Shown: positions 7,837 through 16,536, numbered from the stretch's first letter. The stretch: 45,728 bases of DNA from Desulfocarbo sp964620595 (GCA_964620595.1 CAZUHP010000025.1:1-45728); one strand, 5' to 3'. Made by a program: numbers and translations. Notes: a model not told the origin generated them from the letters alone.

Positions 7837-8945
7837 AGCTCACCTCCCTTGCCGCCCTGGGCCGCCTTGGGCGGCTGGTCCGCGGGCGGGTCTGCTTGGC
7901 GCTTCTGGCCGAAGAGCTTGGTGAAGCCGGCGGCCAGCCCGGCCAGGGGAGCCAGCACCAGGGCCAGGGTCAGGTTCTCGGCGCGGGCCATGGAGTTCTT
8001 CACCGGGTGCATGTGCAAAAGGCCGCTGAAGGCGATCCGCTTCTTGCGGGCGGCGGGACTTTTGATCCCGGCCAGCTCCAGGCGGTCGGCGTGGTCCGCG
8101 TCGATGGCCGCGGCGATCTCCTTGAAGGGTATGGCCGAGACATAGATGGTGTTGGTGCCGCCGTTCTCGTTCAGGCCGTACACGTACTCTTGCCAGTCGG
8201 CCTCGCTCCTGCCGTCGGCCACCGCCTTTTCCTTGGCCAGGGCCTTGGCCTTGGCCACCTGGGACTTGCGGGGGCCGATGGACTGGAGCTTCTGGGGGCA
8301 CACCTCTATGCAGCGGGGCAGCTTGCCCTGCTCCACCAGGGGCAGGCAGCGGTGGCACTTGAACATCACCCCGTTGCCCGCCAGGGTGGGCAGGATGTCC
8401 AGGTAGATGCCCACCCCGCTCTGGCGCTGGGGCACATGCCAGGGGCAGACCTTCTTGCACTTGGCGCCGCCCAGGCACACTTCGGGGTCGATGTGCACCA
8501 CCCCGTTTTCCTCCACCCGGCCCGCGCCAAAGGGGCACAGGTTGGTGCAGGGAGGGTTCAGGCAGTGCATGCAGCGCCGGGGCAGGTGGACCTCCAGGTC
8601 CTGGCCCTTGTGGGACACCTCCAGGTGTTCCAGGTAGAGGAAGTTGTAGGGGGTGAGCCGGTCCTGCACGTCTTTCTTGTGGGACCAGTCCTCGATGGGC
8701 ACCCGCTCGGGAAAGGGCTTGGGCATAGGCTGCACCGGGTCGGGCACCGTGTCCTGCCAGGTTTCGCGGCAGGCATCCACGCAGGCCTCGCAGCCAATGC
8801 ACTTGCTGATGTCCAGCACGGTGCACAACTCCTCGCCGCTGGAGGCGCTGACCGCCTGGGGCAGCACCACCTGGCTGGCTGCCAAGCCGGCTGCCGCGGC
8901 GGCGCCGCCTTTCAGGAAGCTGCGCCGGGAGAGGTTCTTTTCCAT
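7833..8945 (-). CDS. TAT-exported four-[4Fe-4S] ferredoxin-type electron-transfer subunit
   Basis: A 370-residue protein. The N-terminus carries a twin-arginine signal (SRRSFLKGG) and a hydrophobic stretch, so export to the periplasm is expected. Four cluster motifs follow: CIGCEACVDAC near residue 50, CMHCLNPPCTNLCP, CLGGAKCKKVCP and CHRC...CIEVCP, together 16 Cys as in FdnH/HybA beta subunits. A hydrophobic helix near residue 335 (LTLALVLAPLAGLAAGF) would anchor the C-terminus, which then ends in a charged, Pro/Lys-rich tail. The start is the ATG at 8945 with AAAGGAG upstream. It has a sigma-54 promoter at 9004-9017, and the activator gene lies next door. Its redox partner is unknown. Confidence 0.82.
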   Translation of the reverse strand: MEKNLSRRSFLKGGAAAAAGLAASQVVLPQAVSASSGEELCTVLDISKCIGCEACVDACRETWQDTVPDPVQPMPKPFPERVPIEDWSHKKDVQDRLTPYNFLYLEHLEVSHKGQDLEVHLPRRCMHCLNPPCTNLCPFGAGRVEENGVVHIDPEVCLGGAKCKKVCPWHVPQRQSGVGIYLDILPTLAGNGVMFKCHRCLPLVEQGKLPRCIEVCPQKLQSIGPRKSQVAKAKALAKEKAVADGRSEADWQEYVYGLNENGGTNTIYVSAIPFKEIAAAIDADHADRLELAGIKSPAARKKRIAFSGLLHMHPVKNSMARAENLTLALVLAPLAGLAAGFTKLFGQKRQADPPADQPPKAAQGGKGGEL

Positions 8946-9003
8946 GGAGAGGCTCCTTTCGCATATGTCACTTTTACGAGCCATTGGCCAAGCACATACC
9001 TAG

Positions 9004-9017
9004 GCAATATGCGTGCC
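9004..9017 (-). promoter_or_regulatory. Sigma-54 (-24/-12) promoter of the TAT-ferredoxin operon
   Basis: On the minus strand GGCACG (9017-9012), four bases CATA, then TTGC (9007-9004). This is the GG-N10-GC spacing required for RpoN holoenzyme, with an almost full match to the consensus core. Transcription should start near 8993, giving a leader of about 48 nt. The site sits inside a perfect 8-bp inverted repeat (CCTAGGCA 8999-9006 / TGCCTAGG 9014-9021), which might be coincidence or an overlapping operator. A sigma-54 activator gene lies directly upstream. Confidence 0.7.
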
Positions 9018-9059
9018 TAGGGTCCCCCTCGGGGGGGCTTGCCTTGAAAAACCTTGCTT

Positions 9060-9078
9060 TGGCAATGGGTTATTGCCA
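9060..9078. repeat. Inverted repeat TGGCAAT-N5-ATTGCCA
   Basis: A perfect 7-bp inverted repeat with a 5-bp spacer lies 42 bp upstream of the -24 element, between the sigma-54 promoter and the GTTAA cluster. It could bind a dimeric regulator. Function unknown. Confidence 0.4.
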
Positions 9079-9099
9079 TGGGCCTGGTCGTGGTCCGAT

Positions 9100-9147
9100 G
9101 TTAACCTATGTTAAGAAAGGCGACGTTGTTAAGGGGGCGTTAACCAA
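9100..9147. promoter_or_regulatory. Candidate upstream activator sites (GTTAA cluster)
   Basis: GTTAAC (9100-9105), GTTAAG (9110-9115), TTGTTAAG (9126-9133) and GTTAACCAA (9139-9147) cluster 80-130 bp upstream of the sigma-54 promoter, the usual distance for an enhancer-binding protein. The last two form an imperfect inverted repeat. A palindromic version, TTAACGTTAA, stands at 10881-10890 in front of the activator gene itself. Confidence 0.45.
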
Positions 9148-9382
9148 AACCCGGTTCCTTGGGGGGTGGGTCGTCCCTGGGCAATGGGTCTACCCCCTCC
9201 TGGCTGCCGCGAAGAAGGCCCCCTTGGCTCTGGGAACCAAACCGGGGCGCAGCCGCCCCCCTTGCTGGGCCCCCCTTGCTGGGGAAATCGGCCTTGGGTC
9301 ATGATGTCTCCCCCCGGCAGGCGCGGCAGGTATTCGGCCCCGGCCGGGGCCCTGCCTTACCATTCAGCCTAACCCATCGGGG

Positions 9383-9414
9383 CCAAAACCAAAAGCCCCT
9401 TGCCTTCCGGGCGC

Positions 9415-9416
<2 letters not shown>
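9383..9416 (-). terminator. Probable terminator of the sigma-54 activator gene
   Basis: On the minus strand, overlapping the stop codon, AGCGCCC pairs with GGGGCT around a 9-nt loop (one bulged G), followed by TTTTGGTTTT. A short stem with a U-rich tail is consistent with intrinsic termination. Confidence 0.45.
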
Positions 9417-10857
<1,441 letters not shown>

Positions 10858-10880
10858 AAGCTAACCTCCTGGTCAATGGC

Positions 10881-10890
10881 TTAACGTTAA
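10881..10890. promoter_or_regulatory. Palindrome TTAACGTTAA upstream of the activator gene
   Basis: A perfect 10-bp palindrome 24 bp upstream of the TTG start codon. It shares the GTTAA half-site with the cluster at 9100-9147, so it may be an autoregulatory site of the activator. Confidence 0.4.
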
Positions 10891-11003
10891 CATGGCCCGC
10901 AGCCCAGCGGCAACCAAAGAGGCAACTATTCATAATCAAACGCAAAAAACAGAGCAGGCCGCTTGGGTATGCTTTTTGCTCTGTTAAGGCCCAAGAGGTG
11001 GCC

Positions 11004-11372
11004 ATGCAGGTAGAGATCAGCGAGAGTTTGGATCTTCGCGGCAGCGATTCGCCCATGGTGCTGCTCCTGGTCCGCCGGGCCCTGGCCGCCCTGGCGCCCG
11101 GCCAATGCCTGGAGGTGCGCCTCAGCTCCGCGGCCCGGGCCCGGGACCTGGAGCGGATAGCGCTGCGCTCCGGCGACCGCTGCCTGGTCAACCAGTCCGG
11201 GGAGCACGGTTTCCGCCTGGTGCTCTGCGCGGGCGGGCCGTGCCCCCCGCGGCGGCCCTGCCCAGGGGGGGCGACGGGGGGGCGACGGGGGCGGGCGACG
11301 GGGGGCGGGCGACAGGGGGCGGGCGACGGGGGGCGGAGCGACGGGGGGGCGACGGGGGACAGGGGGGAATAA
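11004..11372 (+). CDS. TusA-like protein lacking the catalytic cysteine, with repeat-encoded tail
   Basis: A 122-residue protein. Residues 1-80 follow the TusA/SirA fold pattern: LDLRGsdsPM, then LLLVRRALAALAPGQCLEVRL, a DLERIALRSG helix and a closing strand. In active sulfurtransferases the residue before Pro in that first loop is the persulfide-carrying Cys; here it is Ser16 (DSP), so sulfur transfer by the usual route is not expected. The last 40 or so residues (Gly/Arg/Thr/Asp) are the translation of G-rich tract B and are probably an accidental extension. The start is ATG 11004 with AAGAGG five nt upstream. It lies directly before the iron regulator gene. Confidence 0.6.
   Translation: MQVEISESLDLRGSDSPMVLLLVRRALAALAPGQCLEVRLSSAARARDLERIALRSGDRCLVNQSGEHGFRLVLCAGGPCPPRRPCPGGATGGRRGRATGGGRQGAGDGGRSDGGATGDRGE
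11265..11368 (+). repeat. GGGGGGCGAC tandem tract B
   Basis: The longest tract in the window has seven GCGAC units separated by runs of G and GGGC. It forms the 3' end of the TusA-like gene and sets its C-terminal residues and stop codon. It can form G-quadruplexes and is likely to be unstable in copy number. Confidence 0.85.
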
Positions 11373-11408
11373 AAAGGTGACATCCCGGTAAAAACCCCCG
11401 GCTGCTTC

Positions 11409-11436
11409 TTGACGGCTGACCGGGAAGTGATAATGT
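11409..11436 (+). promoter_or_regulatory. Probable promoter of the Fur-FeoA fusion gene
   Basis: TTGACG (11409-11414), a 16-bp spacer and TAATGT (11431-11436). The -10 match is moderate. The palindromic operator begins 16 bp further on, just past the expected transcript start, which mirrors the feoA arrangement. Confidence 0.45.
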
Positions 11437-11452
11437 GAAATATCGGGAGGAC

Positions 11453-11475
11453 TAATTGTAACTGAGTTGCAATTA
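11453..11475. promoter_or_regulatory. Fur-type operator upstream of the fur-feoA fusion
   Basis: A 23-bp palindrome: outer arms TAATTG (11453-11458) and CAATTA (11470-11475), inner core AAC-TGA-GTT. The inner 15 bp fit the 7-1-7 layout of a Fur box. The same outer arms, length and ACTGAG core recur at 12263-12285 in front of feoA, indicating autoregulation and a shared regulon. Confidence 0.7.
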
Positions 11476-11525
11476 CGCGGAAGGGGCCTTATATTCCCTT
11501 CAAACCCTGTTAGGGAGGCAAAGGC

Positions 11526-12215
11526 TTGGCCAATGGTCTGCACAAAGAAGAAAGACGCCAGTTCGAGCGTCTTTTGCGCCAGCAACGCATGGACCGCATC
11601 GAGGACCGCATGGCTGTGCTGGAGACCTTCCTCACTTCCGAGGAGCACCACACCGCCGAGGGCTGGCACCAGCTTCTGAAAGAGGACGGGGTGGACTTGG
11701 GCGCGGATTTCGTGGCCGAGACCCTGGAACTCATGGTGAAGTTCGGCCTGGCCATGCGGCGGGAGTTCGAGGGCGGTCCGCCCCGCTACGAACACCGTCA
11801 CCTGGGCGAGCACCACGACCACCTCATCTGCACGGCCTGCGGCTCCATCACCGAGTTCCACGACCCGGAGCTGGAGGCCCTCAAGTCCCGGGTGGCCCAT
11901 GAGCAGGGCTTCCATCCCTTGCGCCACCGGCTGCAAATCTACGGCCTGTGCGAGAAGTGCCGCTCGGCCCGCCAGCCCGGCATGCCCCTGGCCCTGGCCG
12001 CGCCCGGCGAGAGGGTGCGGGTGGAGCGGCTGGTGGGCGGCAACCAGGTCCGGCGCCAGTTGGAGGAGCAGGGCCTCAACCAGGGGGTCGAGGTGGAGGT
12101 GATCTCGGCCAACGGCGGTCCCATGGTGGTGGCGGTGAAGGGTTCCCGCCTGGCCCTGGGCCGGGGCGTGGCCCAAAAAGTGCTGGTGAGCCAACTGCCG
12201 CCCAAGTCCAACTGA
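11526..12215 (+). CDS. Fur-family repressor fused to a FeoA domain
   Basis: A 229-residue fusion. Residues about 5-148 are Fur: a winged helix with TAEGWHQLLKEDG and the metal region HRHLGEHHDHLICTACG, with structural zinc Cys102/Cys105 and Cys142/Cys145. Residues about 153-223 are a complete FeoA (SH3-like) domain: GERVRVERLVGG, LEEQGLNQGVEVEVI and GSRLALGRGVAQKVLV. Such SH3 domains are normal in the DtxR family but not in Fur. The start is TTG 11526, with AGGGAGG seven nt upstream; no in-frame ATG precedes the DNA-binding helix. It lies before feoA and has the same operator, so it is the probable iron repressor of this locus. The FeoA part may modulate metal response or contact FeoB. Confidence 0.85.
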   Translation: MANGLHKEERRQFERLLRQQRMDRIEDRMAVLETFLTSEEHHTAEGWHQLLKEDGVDLGADFVAETLELMVKFGLAMRREFEGGPPRYEHRHLGEHHDHLICTACGSITEFHDPELEALKSRVAHEQGFHPLRHRLQIYGLCEKCRSARQPGMPLALAAPGERVRVERLVGGNQVRRQLEEQGLNQGVEVEVISANGGPMVVAVKGSRLALGRGVAQKVLVSQLPPKSN

Positions 12216-12225
12216 CAAATCGTGC

Positions 12226-12254
12226 TTGACGCGACCCCAGCGGAGTGGTAAACA
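12226..12254 (+). promoter_or_regulatory. Probable promoter of the feo operon
   Basis: TTGACG (12226-12231), a 17-bp spacer and TAAACA (12249-12254), with transcription expected near 12261. The Fur-type palindrome at 12263-12285 covers the initiation region. Confidence 0.5.
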
Positions 12255-12262
12255 TTAAGCCA

Positions 12263-12285
12263 TAATTGAGACTGAGACTCAATTA
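12263..12285. promoter_or_regulatory. Fur-type operator of feoA
   Basis: A 23-bp palindrome with perfect outer arms TAATTGAG (12263-12270) and CTCAATTA (12278-12285) around ACTGAGA. The centre TGAGACT-G-AGACTCA follows the Fur 7-1-7 layout. It begins right at the predicted transcript start, where bound repressor would block initiation. Confidence 0.72.
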
Positions 12286-12305
12286 CAATTATAGGAAGGT
12301 TGGCC

Positions 12306-12548
12306 ATGACCGTCGTCTCCCTGCGCGAGCTTACTCCCGGACAAACCGCCACCGTGGTGCGGGTGGGCACTGGCGGTGAACTGGGCCGCCGCATCCGCGA
12401 CATGGGCCTGGTGCCCGGTACGCCCCTGCGGGTGATCGGCCGGGCGCCCCTCAAGGACCCGGTGGAGATAAAGCTCCGCGGCTACAACCTGACCCTCAGG
12501 AACAACGAGGCGGACCATATCCTGGTGGAGATAGAGAACCAGGAGTGA
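12306..12548 (+). CDS. feoA: FeoA, ferrous iron transport accessory protein
   Basis: An 80-residue SH3-like protein that acts at the cytoplasmic face with FeoB. Family marks are SLRELTPGQTATVVRV, the turn RRIRDMGLVPGTPLRVI, and the C-terminal GYNLTLRNNEADHILVE. The start is ATG 12306 with AGGAAGG six nt upstream; the TTG at 12300 lies in the ribosome site and is not needed. It resembles the FeoA domain of the upstream fusion regulator. The gap of 180 bp to feoB is unusually long for this pair; I see no gene or clear promoter in it. Confidence 0.93.
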   Translation: MTVVSLRELTPGQTATVVRVGTGGELGRRIRDMGLVPGTPLRVIGRAPLKDPVEIKLRGYNLTLRNNEADHILVEIENQE

Positions 12549-12728
12549 GGGGGCCGGGGCAGGCGGGGCCCCTGGTGGTTCACCGCGCGGCCAACCATTC
12601 GACAACTCAAGGCAATGGCAAAAAAAGGGGGCATGGCCCCGCTGGTTTGGTCCTCATTGTAATGGGGGAGGGGATAGCCCTGGGGAGCGCCCAGCCGGTT
12701 TTCCCCCGGCCCCGGAAAGCCCGATCCC

Positions 12729-14870
12729 ATGAACCAATGCAAACCCGAGATAACCCTGGCCCTGGCCGGCAACCCCAACGCGGGCAAGACCTCTGTGTTC
12801 AACGCGCTCACCGGCGCCCGCCAGCACGTGGGCAACTACCCCGGGGTGACCGTGGACAAGAAGGAGGGCCTGAGCACCTGCCAGGGCCAAGAGGTGCGCA
12901 TCGTGGACCTGCCGGGCACCTACAGCCTGACCGCCTACTCCCTGGAGGAGGTGGTGGCGCGCAACTACCTGATCGGCGATCGGCCCGACGTGGTGGTGAA
13001 CGTGGTGGACGCGGCCAACCTGGAGCGCAACCTCTACCTCACCGTGCAGCTCTTGGAGCTGGGCGTGCCCCTGGTCATCTGCCTGAACATGGTGGACGTG
13101 GCCGAGCAGCGGGGGATGAAGATCGATTTGGCCAAGCTGGCCGAGCTTTTGGACACGCCGGTGGTGCCCACGGTGGGCCGCAGCGGCAAGGGCATGGACG
13201 AGCTGCTGGCCGTGGCGGTGGAGCTGGCCCAGCGGGGGCCCAAGTGGCGGCCCCTGAAGATATCCTACGGCTCGGACGTGGACCAGGGCATCAGCGAACT
13301 CAAGGCCATCCTGGAGGGCAACCAGCCCCGGCGGGGGCTGCTTTCCGCCCGCTGGCTGGCCCTCAAGTGCCTGGAGCACGACAGCGAGGTCTTGAGCCAG
13401 GTGGAGCGCGACTCGGAGCTGGGCCAGAAACTGCTGCCAGTGGTGGAGCGCATCACCGAGCACATCCGCTCCACCCTGGACGACGACCCGGAGAGCGTGA
13501 TCGCGGACTACCGCTACGGCTTCATCACCGGCATAACCCGCCAGGTGGTGACCTGGGAGCGGGAGGTCCGCATGGACTTCTCCGACCGGGTGGACAAGGT
13601 GCTGACCAACCGCCTGTTCGGGCCGGTGTTCCTGCTGTTGGTGCTCTACGGGGTGTACCAGTTCGTGTTCTGGGCCTCGGAAGGGCCGGTGGAATGGCTC
13701 TCCGCCTTTTTCGGCTGGCTGGGAGGGGCGGTGGAGGCGGCGCTGCCCCCTGGTCCCCTCAGCTCTCTTTTGGTCAGCGGCGTCATAGACGGGGTGGGCG
13801 GCGTCCTGGGCTTCGTGCCGCTCATCATGTTCATGTTCTTCGCCATCGCCATCATGGAGGACTCGGGCTACATGGCCCGGGTGGCCTACCTCATGGACCG
13901 GGTGCTCAGGGCCTTCGGCCTGCATGGCAACTCGGTGATCGCCCTCATCGTGGGCGGGGGCATCTCGGGCGGCTGTGCGGTGCCGGGCATCATGGCCACC
14001 CGCACCCTCAAGGACCCCAAGGCCCGCCTGGCCACCATCCTGGTGGTGCCCTTCATGAACTGCGGGGCCAAGCTGCCGGTGTACAGCCTCTTGATCGGGG
14101 CCTTTTTCCTGGAGAAACAGGCCAGCATGCTGTTCATCCTCACCCTGGTCTCCTGGGGCCTGGCGCTCATGGCGGCCAAGTTCCTGCGCTGGGCGGTGCT
14201 GCCCGGCGAGCAGGCGCCTTTTGTGATGGAGCTGCCCCCTTACCGCACGCCCACCCTGCGGGGGCTGGTGATCCACACCTGGGAGCGCACCTGGCAATAC
14301 GCCAAGAAGGCCGGCACCTTGATCCTGGGGGTGAGCGTCTTGATGTGGGCCCTGATGAGCTTTCCGGGCCTGCCCGCCAGCGAGGAGGCCCGCTGGCAGG
14401 GGCGCATCCAGGCCGCGCCCAGCCGGGAGGCCAGGATCGAGCTGGTCAACGAGATGGCGGGCGCCAAGCTGGCCCACAGCCTGGCCGGCCGCATCGGCCG
14501 GGCCATCACCCTGGTCACCGACCCCCTGGGCTTTGACTGGCGCACCAACGTGGCCCTGGTGGGCGGGTTCGCGGCCAAGGAGGTCATCATCTCCACCCTG
14601 GGCACGGCCTACAGCCTGGGGGCGGTGGACGAGGAGGCCCAGAGCCTGCGCGAGCGCCTGCGCTCGGCGCCGGACTGGGGGCCCCTCAAGGCGGCGGCGC
14701 TCATGATCTTCGTGATGATCTACGCGCCCTGCGTGGCCACGGTGGTGATGATCGCCAAGGAGACCGGCACCTGGCGCTGGGCCGCCTTTTCCTTGGCCTA
14801 CAATACGATCCTGGCCTATGTGGCGGCCCTGGCGGTTTACCAGGGTGGCCGCCTGTTAGGGCTTGGCTAG
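12729..14870 (+). CDS. feoB: FeoB, ferrous iron transporter GTPase
   Basis: A 713-residue inner-membrane Fe(II) importer. The N-terminal G domain has GNPNAGKTSVFNALTG (G1, near residue 14), the switch YPGVTVDKKEG, DLPGTYSL (G3) and LNMVD (G4). A helical spacer follows, then the membrane core with two Gate motifs: GGGISGGCAVPGIMATR and NCGAKLPVYSLL, plus GFAAKEVIISTLGT. The length is typical. A ribosome site is not obvious (GGAAAG near 12715). The next gene, encoding the Cys-rich accessory protein, follows after 9 bp, so they are in one operon, controlled by the Fur-type operator at 12263-12285. Confidence 0.96.
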   Translation: MNQCKPEITLALAGNPNAGKTSVFNALTGARQHVGNYPGVTVDKKEGLSTCQGQEVRIVDLPGTYSLTAYSLEEVVARNYLIGDRPDVVVNVVDAANLERNLYLTVQLLELGVPLVICLNMVDVAEQRGMKIDLAKLAELLDTPVVPTVGRSGKGMDELLAVAVELAQRGPKWRPLKISYGSDVDQGISELKAILEGNQPRRGLLSARWLALKCLEHDSEVLSQVERDSELGQKLLPVVERITEHIRSTLDDDPESVIADYRYGFITGITRQVVTWEREVRMDFSDRVDKVLTNRLFGPVFLLLVLYGVYQFVFWASEGPVEWLSAFFGWLGGAVEAALPPGPLSSLLVSGVIDGVGGVLGFVPLIMFMFFAIAIMEDSGYMARVAYLMDRVLRAFGLHGNSVIALIVGGGISGGCAVPGIMATRTLKDPKARLATILVVPFMNCGAKLPVYSLLIGAFFLEKQASMLFILTLVSWGLALMAAKFLRWAVLPGEQAPFVMELPPYRTPTLRGLVIHTWERTWQYAKKAGTLILGVSVLMWALMSFPGLPASEEARWQGRIQAAPSREARIELVNEMAGAKLAHSLAGRIGRAITLVTDPLGFDWRTNVALVGGFAAKEVIISTLGTAYSLGAVDEEAQSLRERLRSAPDWGPLKAAALMIFVMIYAPCVATVVMIAKETGTWRWAAFSLAYNTILAYVAALAVYQGGRLLGLG

Positions 14871-14879
14871 GAGGATGAC

Positions 14880-15107
14880 ATGTGGCAAACTGCCATAGTC
14901 GTTCTGGCCGTGGGTGCGGCGGCGTGGTATGTGTTTCGCCGCCTGCGCCGCCAGCTGAAGCCAGGCCAGGCGGGGGGGTGCTCCTGTGGCGGTCATGAAG
15001 GCCCCTGCCCCCTGTCCGAGGCGCCCGCTGGGCCGCATCCTCCATCCTGCGGGGAGTGCAGCCAATGCCCTGTTGCGGGCACCTCGAGGTCTGATCCGCC
15101 TATCTGA
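14880..15107 (+). CDS. FeoB-associated Cys-rich membrane protein
   Basis: A 75-residue small protein. It has one N-terminal membrane helix (TAIVVLAVGAAAWYVFRRL) and a short soluble tail rich in cysteine: CSCGGHEGPC, then CGECSQC. This matches the small Cys-rich proteins that replace FeoC behind feoB in many anaerobes. AGGAGG precedes the ATG at a good distance. The Cys groups could bind iron or an iron-sulfur cluster and regulate FeoB; this is inferred. Confidence 0.8.
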   Translation: MWQTAIVVLAVGAAAWYVFRRLRRQLKPGQAGGCSCGGHEGPCPLSEAPAGPHPPSCGECSQCPVAGTSRSDPPI

Positions 15108-15171
15108 GCGTATAAAGACAAATCAGGAATCATCGGGCCCAGAAGGGTCTTGCTACTCGGGGAGAGACGAG

Positions 15172-16488
15172 ATGCAGAGAAAAGTATGGGTGTTTTGCGC
15201 CCTGCTCCTGGCGGCGCTGATGTGTATGCCCCAGGCGGCCCTTGCCGTCACGGACCAGGAAGTGAAGGCGCTTTTGCAGGAGATCAAGGCGCTCAAGAAA
15301 AGAGTGGCCGAGTTGGAGAAAAAACTGGGCGCGGCCTGCCAAGTGTCCGACGCCAACCGCGACAAGGTGCTCAAGGCCGCGGCCGCGGCCGAGGAGGCCC
15401 GCCGGCTGGCCAGGGAGGCGCGGGAGCAGGCCCGGCAGGCCTTTGACCAGGCCAAGGTGGCCACTACCCGCTCGGTCAAGGCCTCCCGCGACGTGGAGAC
15501 CGTCACCAAGCAGCCGCCGGCCGTGCTCAGCGAGCTGGGCAAGCGCATCTCCATCCACGGCCAGGTGCAGGTGGAGGCCAGTTACGAGCGCCGCCAGGCC
15601 AAGAGCGGCCGCAGCAGCAACAACAGCGACCTGACTTTGGCCACCGCGGAGATATTCTTCGAGGGCACCATCAACAAGTACACCCGGGGCGTGCTGCACT
15701 TCCTGTGGGAAGAGGGCAAGACCGAGCCGGTGGACATGGACGAGGCCTTTGTGGTGATAGGCCAGACCGAGGATCTGCCCTTCTACCTCATGGCCGGGCG
15801 CATCTACCCGGCGGTGGGCGTGTTCGACAGCTATCTCATCTCCGACACCATCACCAAGAACCTGTTCGAAACCCAGGAGAGCGCGGCCGAGGTGGGCTAT
15901 GCCGGCTCCTGGTTGAACTTCAGCGTGGGCGCCTACAACGGCTCCCTGCAGGAGTCCAACCAGGGTGGAGACACCTTGATCAACTCCTACTACACCCGCT
16001 TGCAGCTCATGAATCCCGAAGGCTCCCTGGGCGGCCTCAAGCTCTCCGGCGGCGTGGCCTACACCAACAACATCGGCGACGCCGGCGGGCTCCTGGACAA
16101 CATCCCCGGCCAGCAGGTGCGGGACCTGGTGCCCGGCCTGTCCTTCAGCCTGGTGGCCGAGTACCAGAAGTTCGCCCTCCTGGGCGAGTACATCACCGCC
16201 CTGGACGACTTCCAGCCCGGCGAGCTGAGCTTTGCGGGCGGCAAGAAGGCCCGGCCCAGCGCCTTCAACCTGGAGCTGGCCTTCATTCCAGTGGATGACT
16301 GGAGCTTCGCGGTGCGCTATGAGGGCGGCAGCGACCTGTTCGGCCAGGAGCCCGAGCGCCAGTGGGGCGGTGGCCTGAACTGGACCTTCCTGCCCGACAC
16401 CACCTTCAGCCTGGAGTACCTGCGCGGGGAATACGCCAACGACGACACCCGCGACCTGCTCACCACCCAGCTCACCGTGGTCTATTAG
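15172..16488 (+). CDS. LbtU-like outer-membrane porin with coiled-coil N-terminus
   Basis: A 438-residue exported protein. The start is ATG 15172 (GGGGAGAG upstream), giving a signal peptide with cleavage near ALA-VTD. Residues about 25-115 are a Lys/Glu/Ala-rich coiled coil with CQVSDAN in the middle. Residues about 125-438 are alternating short strands typical of a beta-barrel, ending in the aromatic C-terminus TQLTVVY required for outer-membrane assembly. It resembles the LbtU siderophore porin family, and the position at the end of the feo cluster supports iron acquisition, but transport of siderophore is inferred. It is followed by a strong terminator. Confidence 0.75.
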   Translation: MQRKVWVFCALLLAALMCMPQAALAVTDQEVKALLQEIKALKKRVAELEKKLGAACQVSDANRDKVLKAAAAAEEARRLAREAREQARQAFDQAKVATTRSVKASRDVETVTKQPPAVLSELGKRISIHGQVQVEASYERRQAKSGRSSNNSDLTLATAEIFFEGTINKYTRGVLHFLWEEGKTEPVDMDEAFVVIGQTEDLPFYLMAGRIYPAVGVFDSYLISDTITKNLFETQESAAEVGYAGSWLNFSVGAYNGSLQESNQGGDTLINSYYTRLQLMNPEGSLGGLKLSGGVAYTNNIGDAGGLLDNIPGQQVRDLVPGLSFSLVAEYQKFALLGEYITALDDFQPGELSFAGGKKARPSAFNLELAFIPVDDWSFAVRYEGGSDLFGQEPERQWGGGLNWTFLPDTTFSLEYLRGEYANDDTRDLLTTQLTVVY

Positions 16489-16536
16489 CCCCGGAGTGTC
16501 CCTGGGGCGGGGAAACGGTGGGGAAGCACGCCGGGG

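Larger units (their letters stand above)
8946..9414. other. 469-bp intergenic region between ferredoxin and activator genes
   Basis: I see no gene here. It contains the sigma-54 promoter, an inverted repeat, the GTTAA cluster, a perfect 14-bp tandem duplication (CCCCCCTTGCTGGG at 9256-9269 and 9270-9283), and a nested hairpin at 9325-9356 built on the perfect palindrome GGCCCCGGCCGGGGCC (9336-9351). The activator's terminator lies at its upstream end. The open frames crossing it have no family resemblance and lack ribosome sites. Confidence 0.6.

Noticed and set aside
9060..9078. A second sigma-54 promoter in TGGCAATAACCCATTGCC (minus strand)
   Set aside because: GG and GC are separated by 12 bases instead of the required 10; it is better explained as an inverted repeat.
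8984..9304. A 106-codon plus-strand frame in the ferredoxin-activator gap
   Set aside because: No ribosome site, no family resemblance, and it runs across the sigma-54 promoter and the candidate activator sites.
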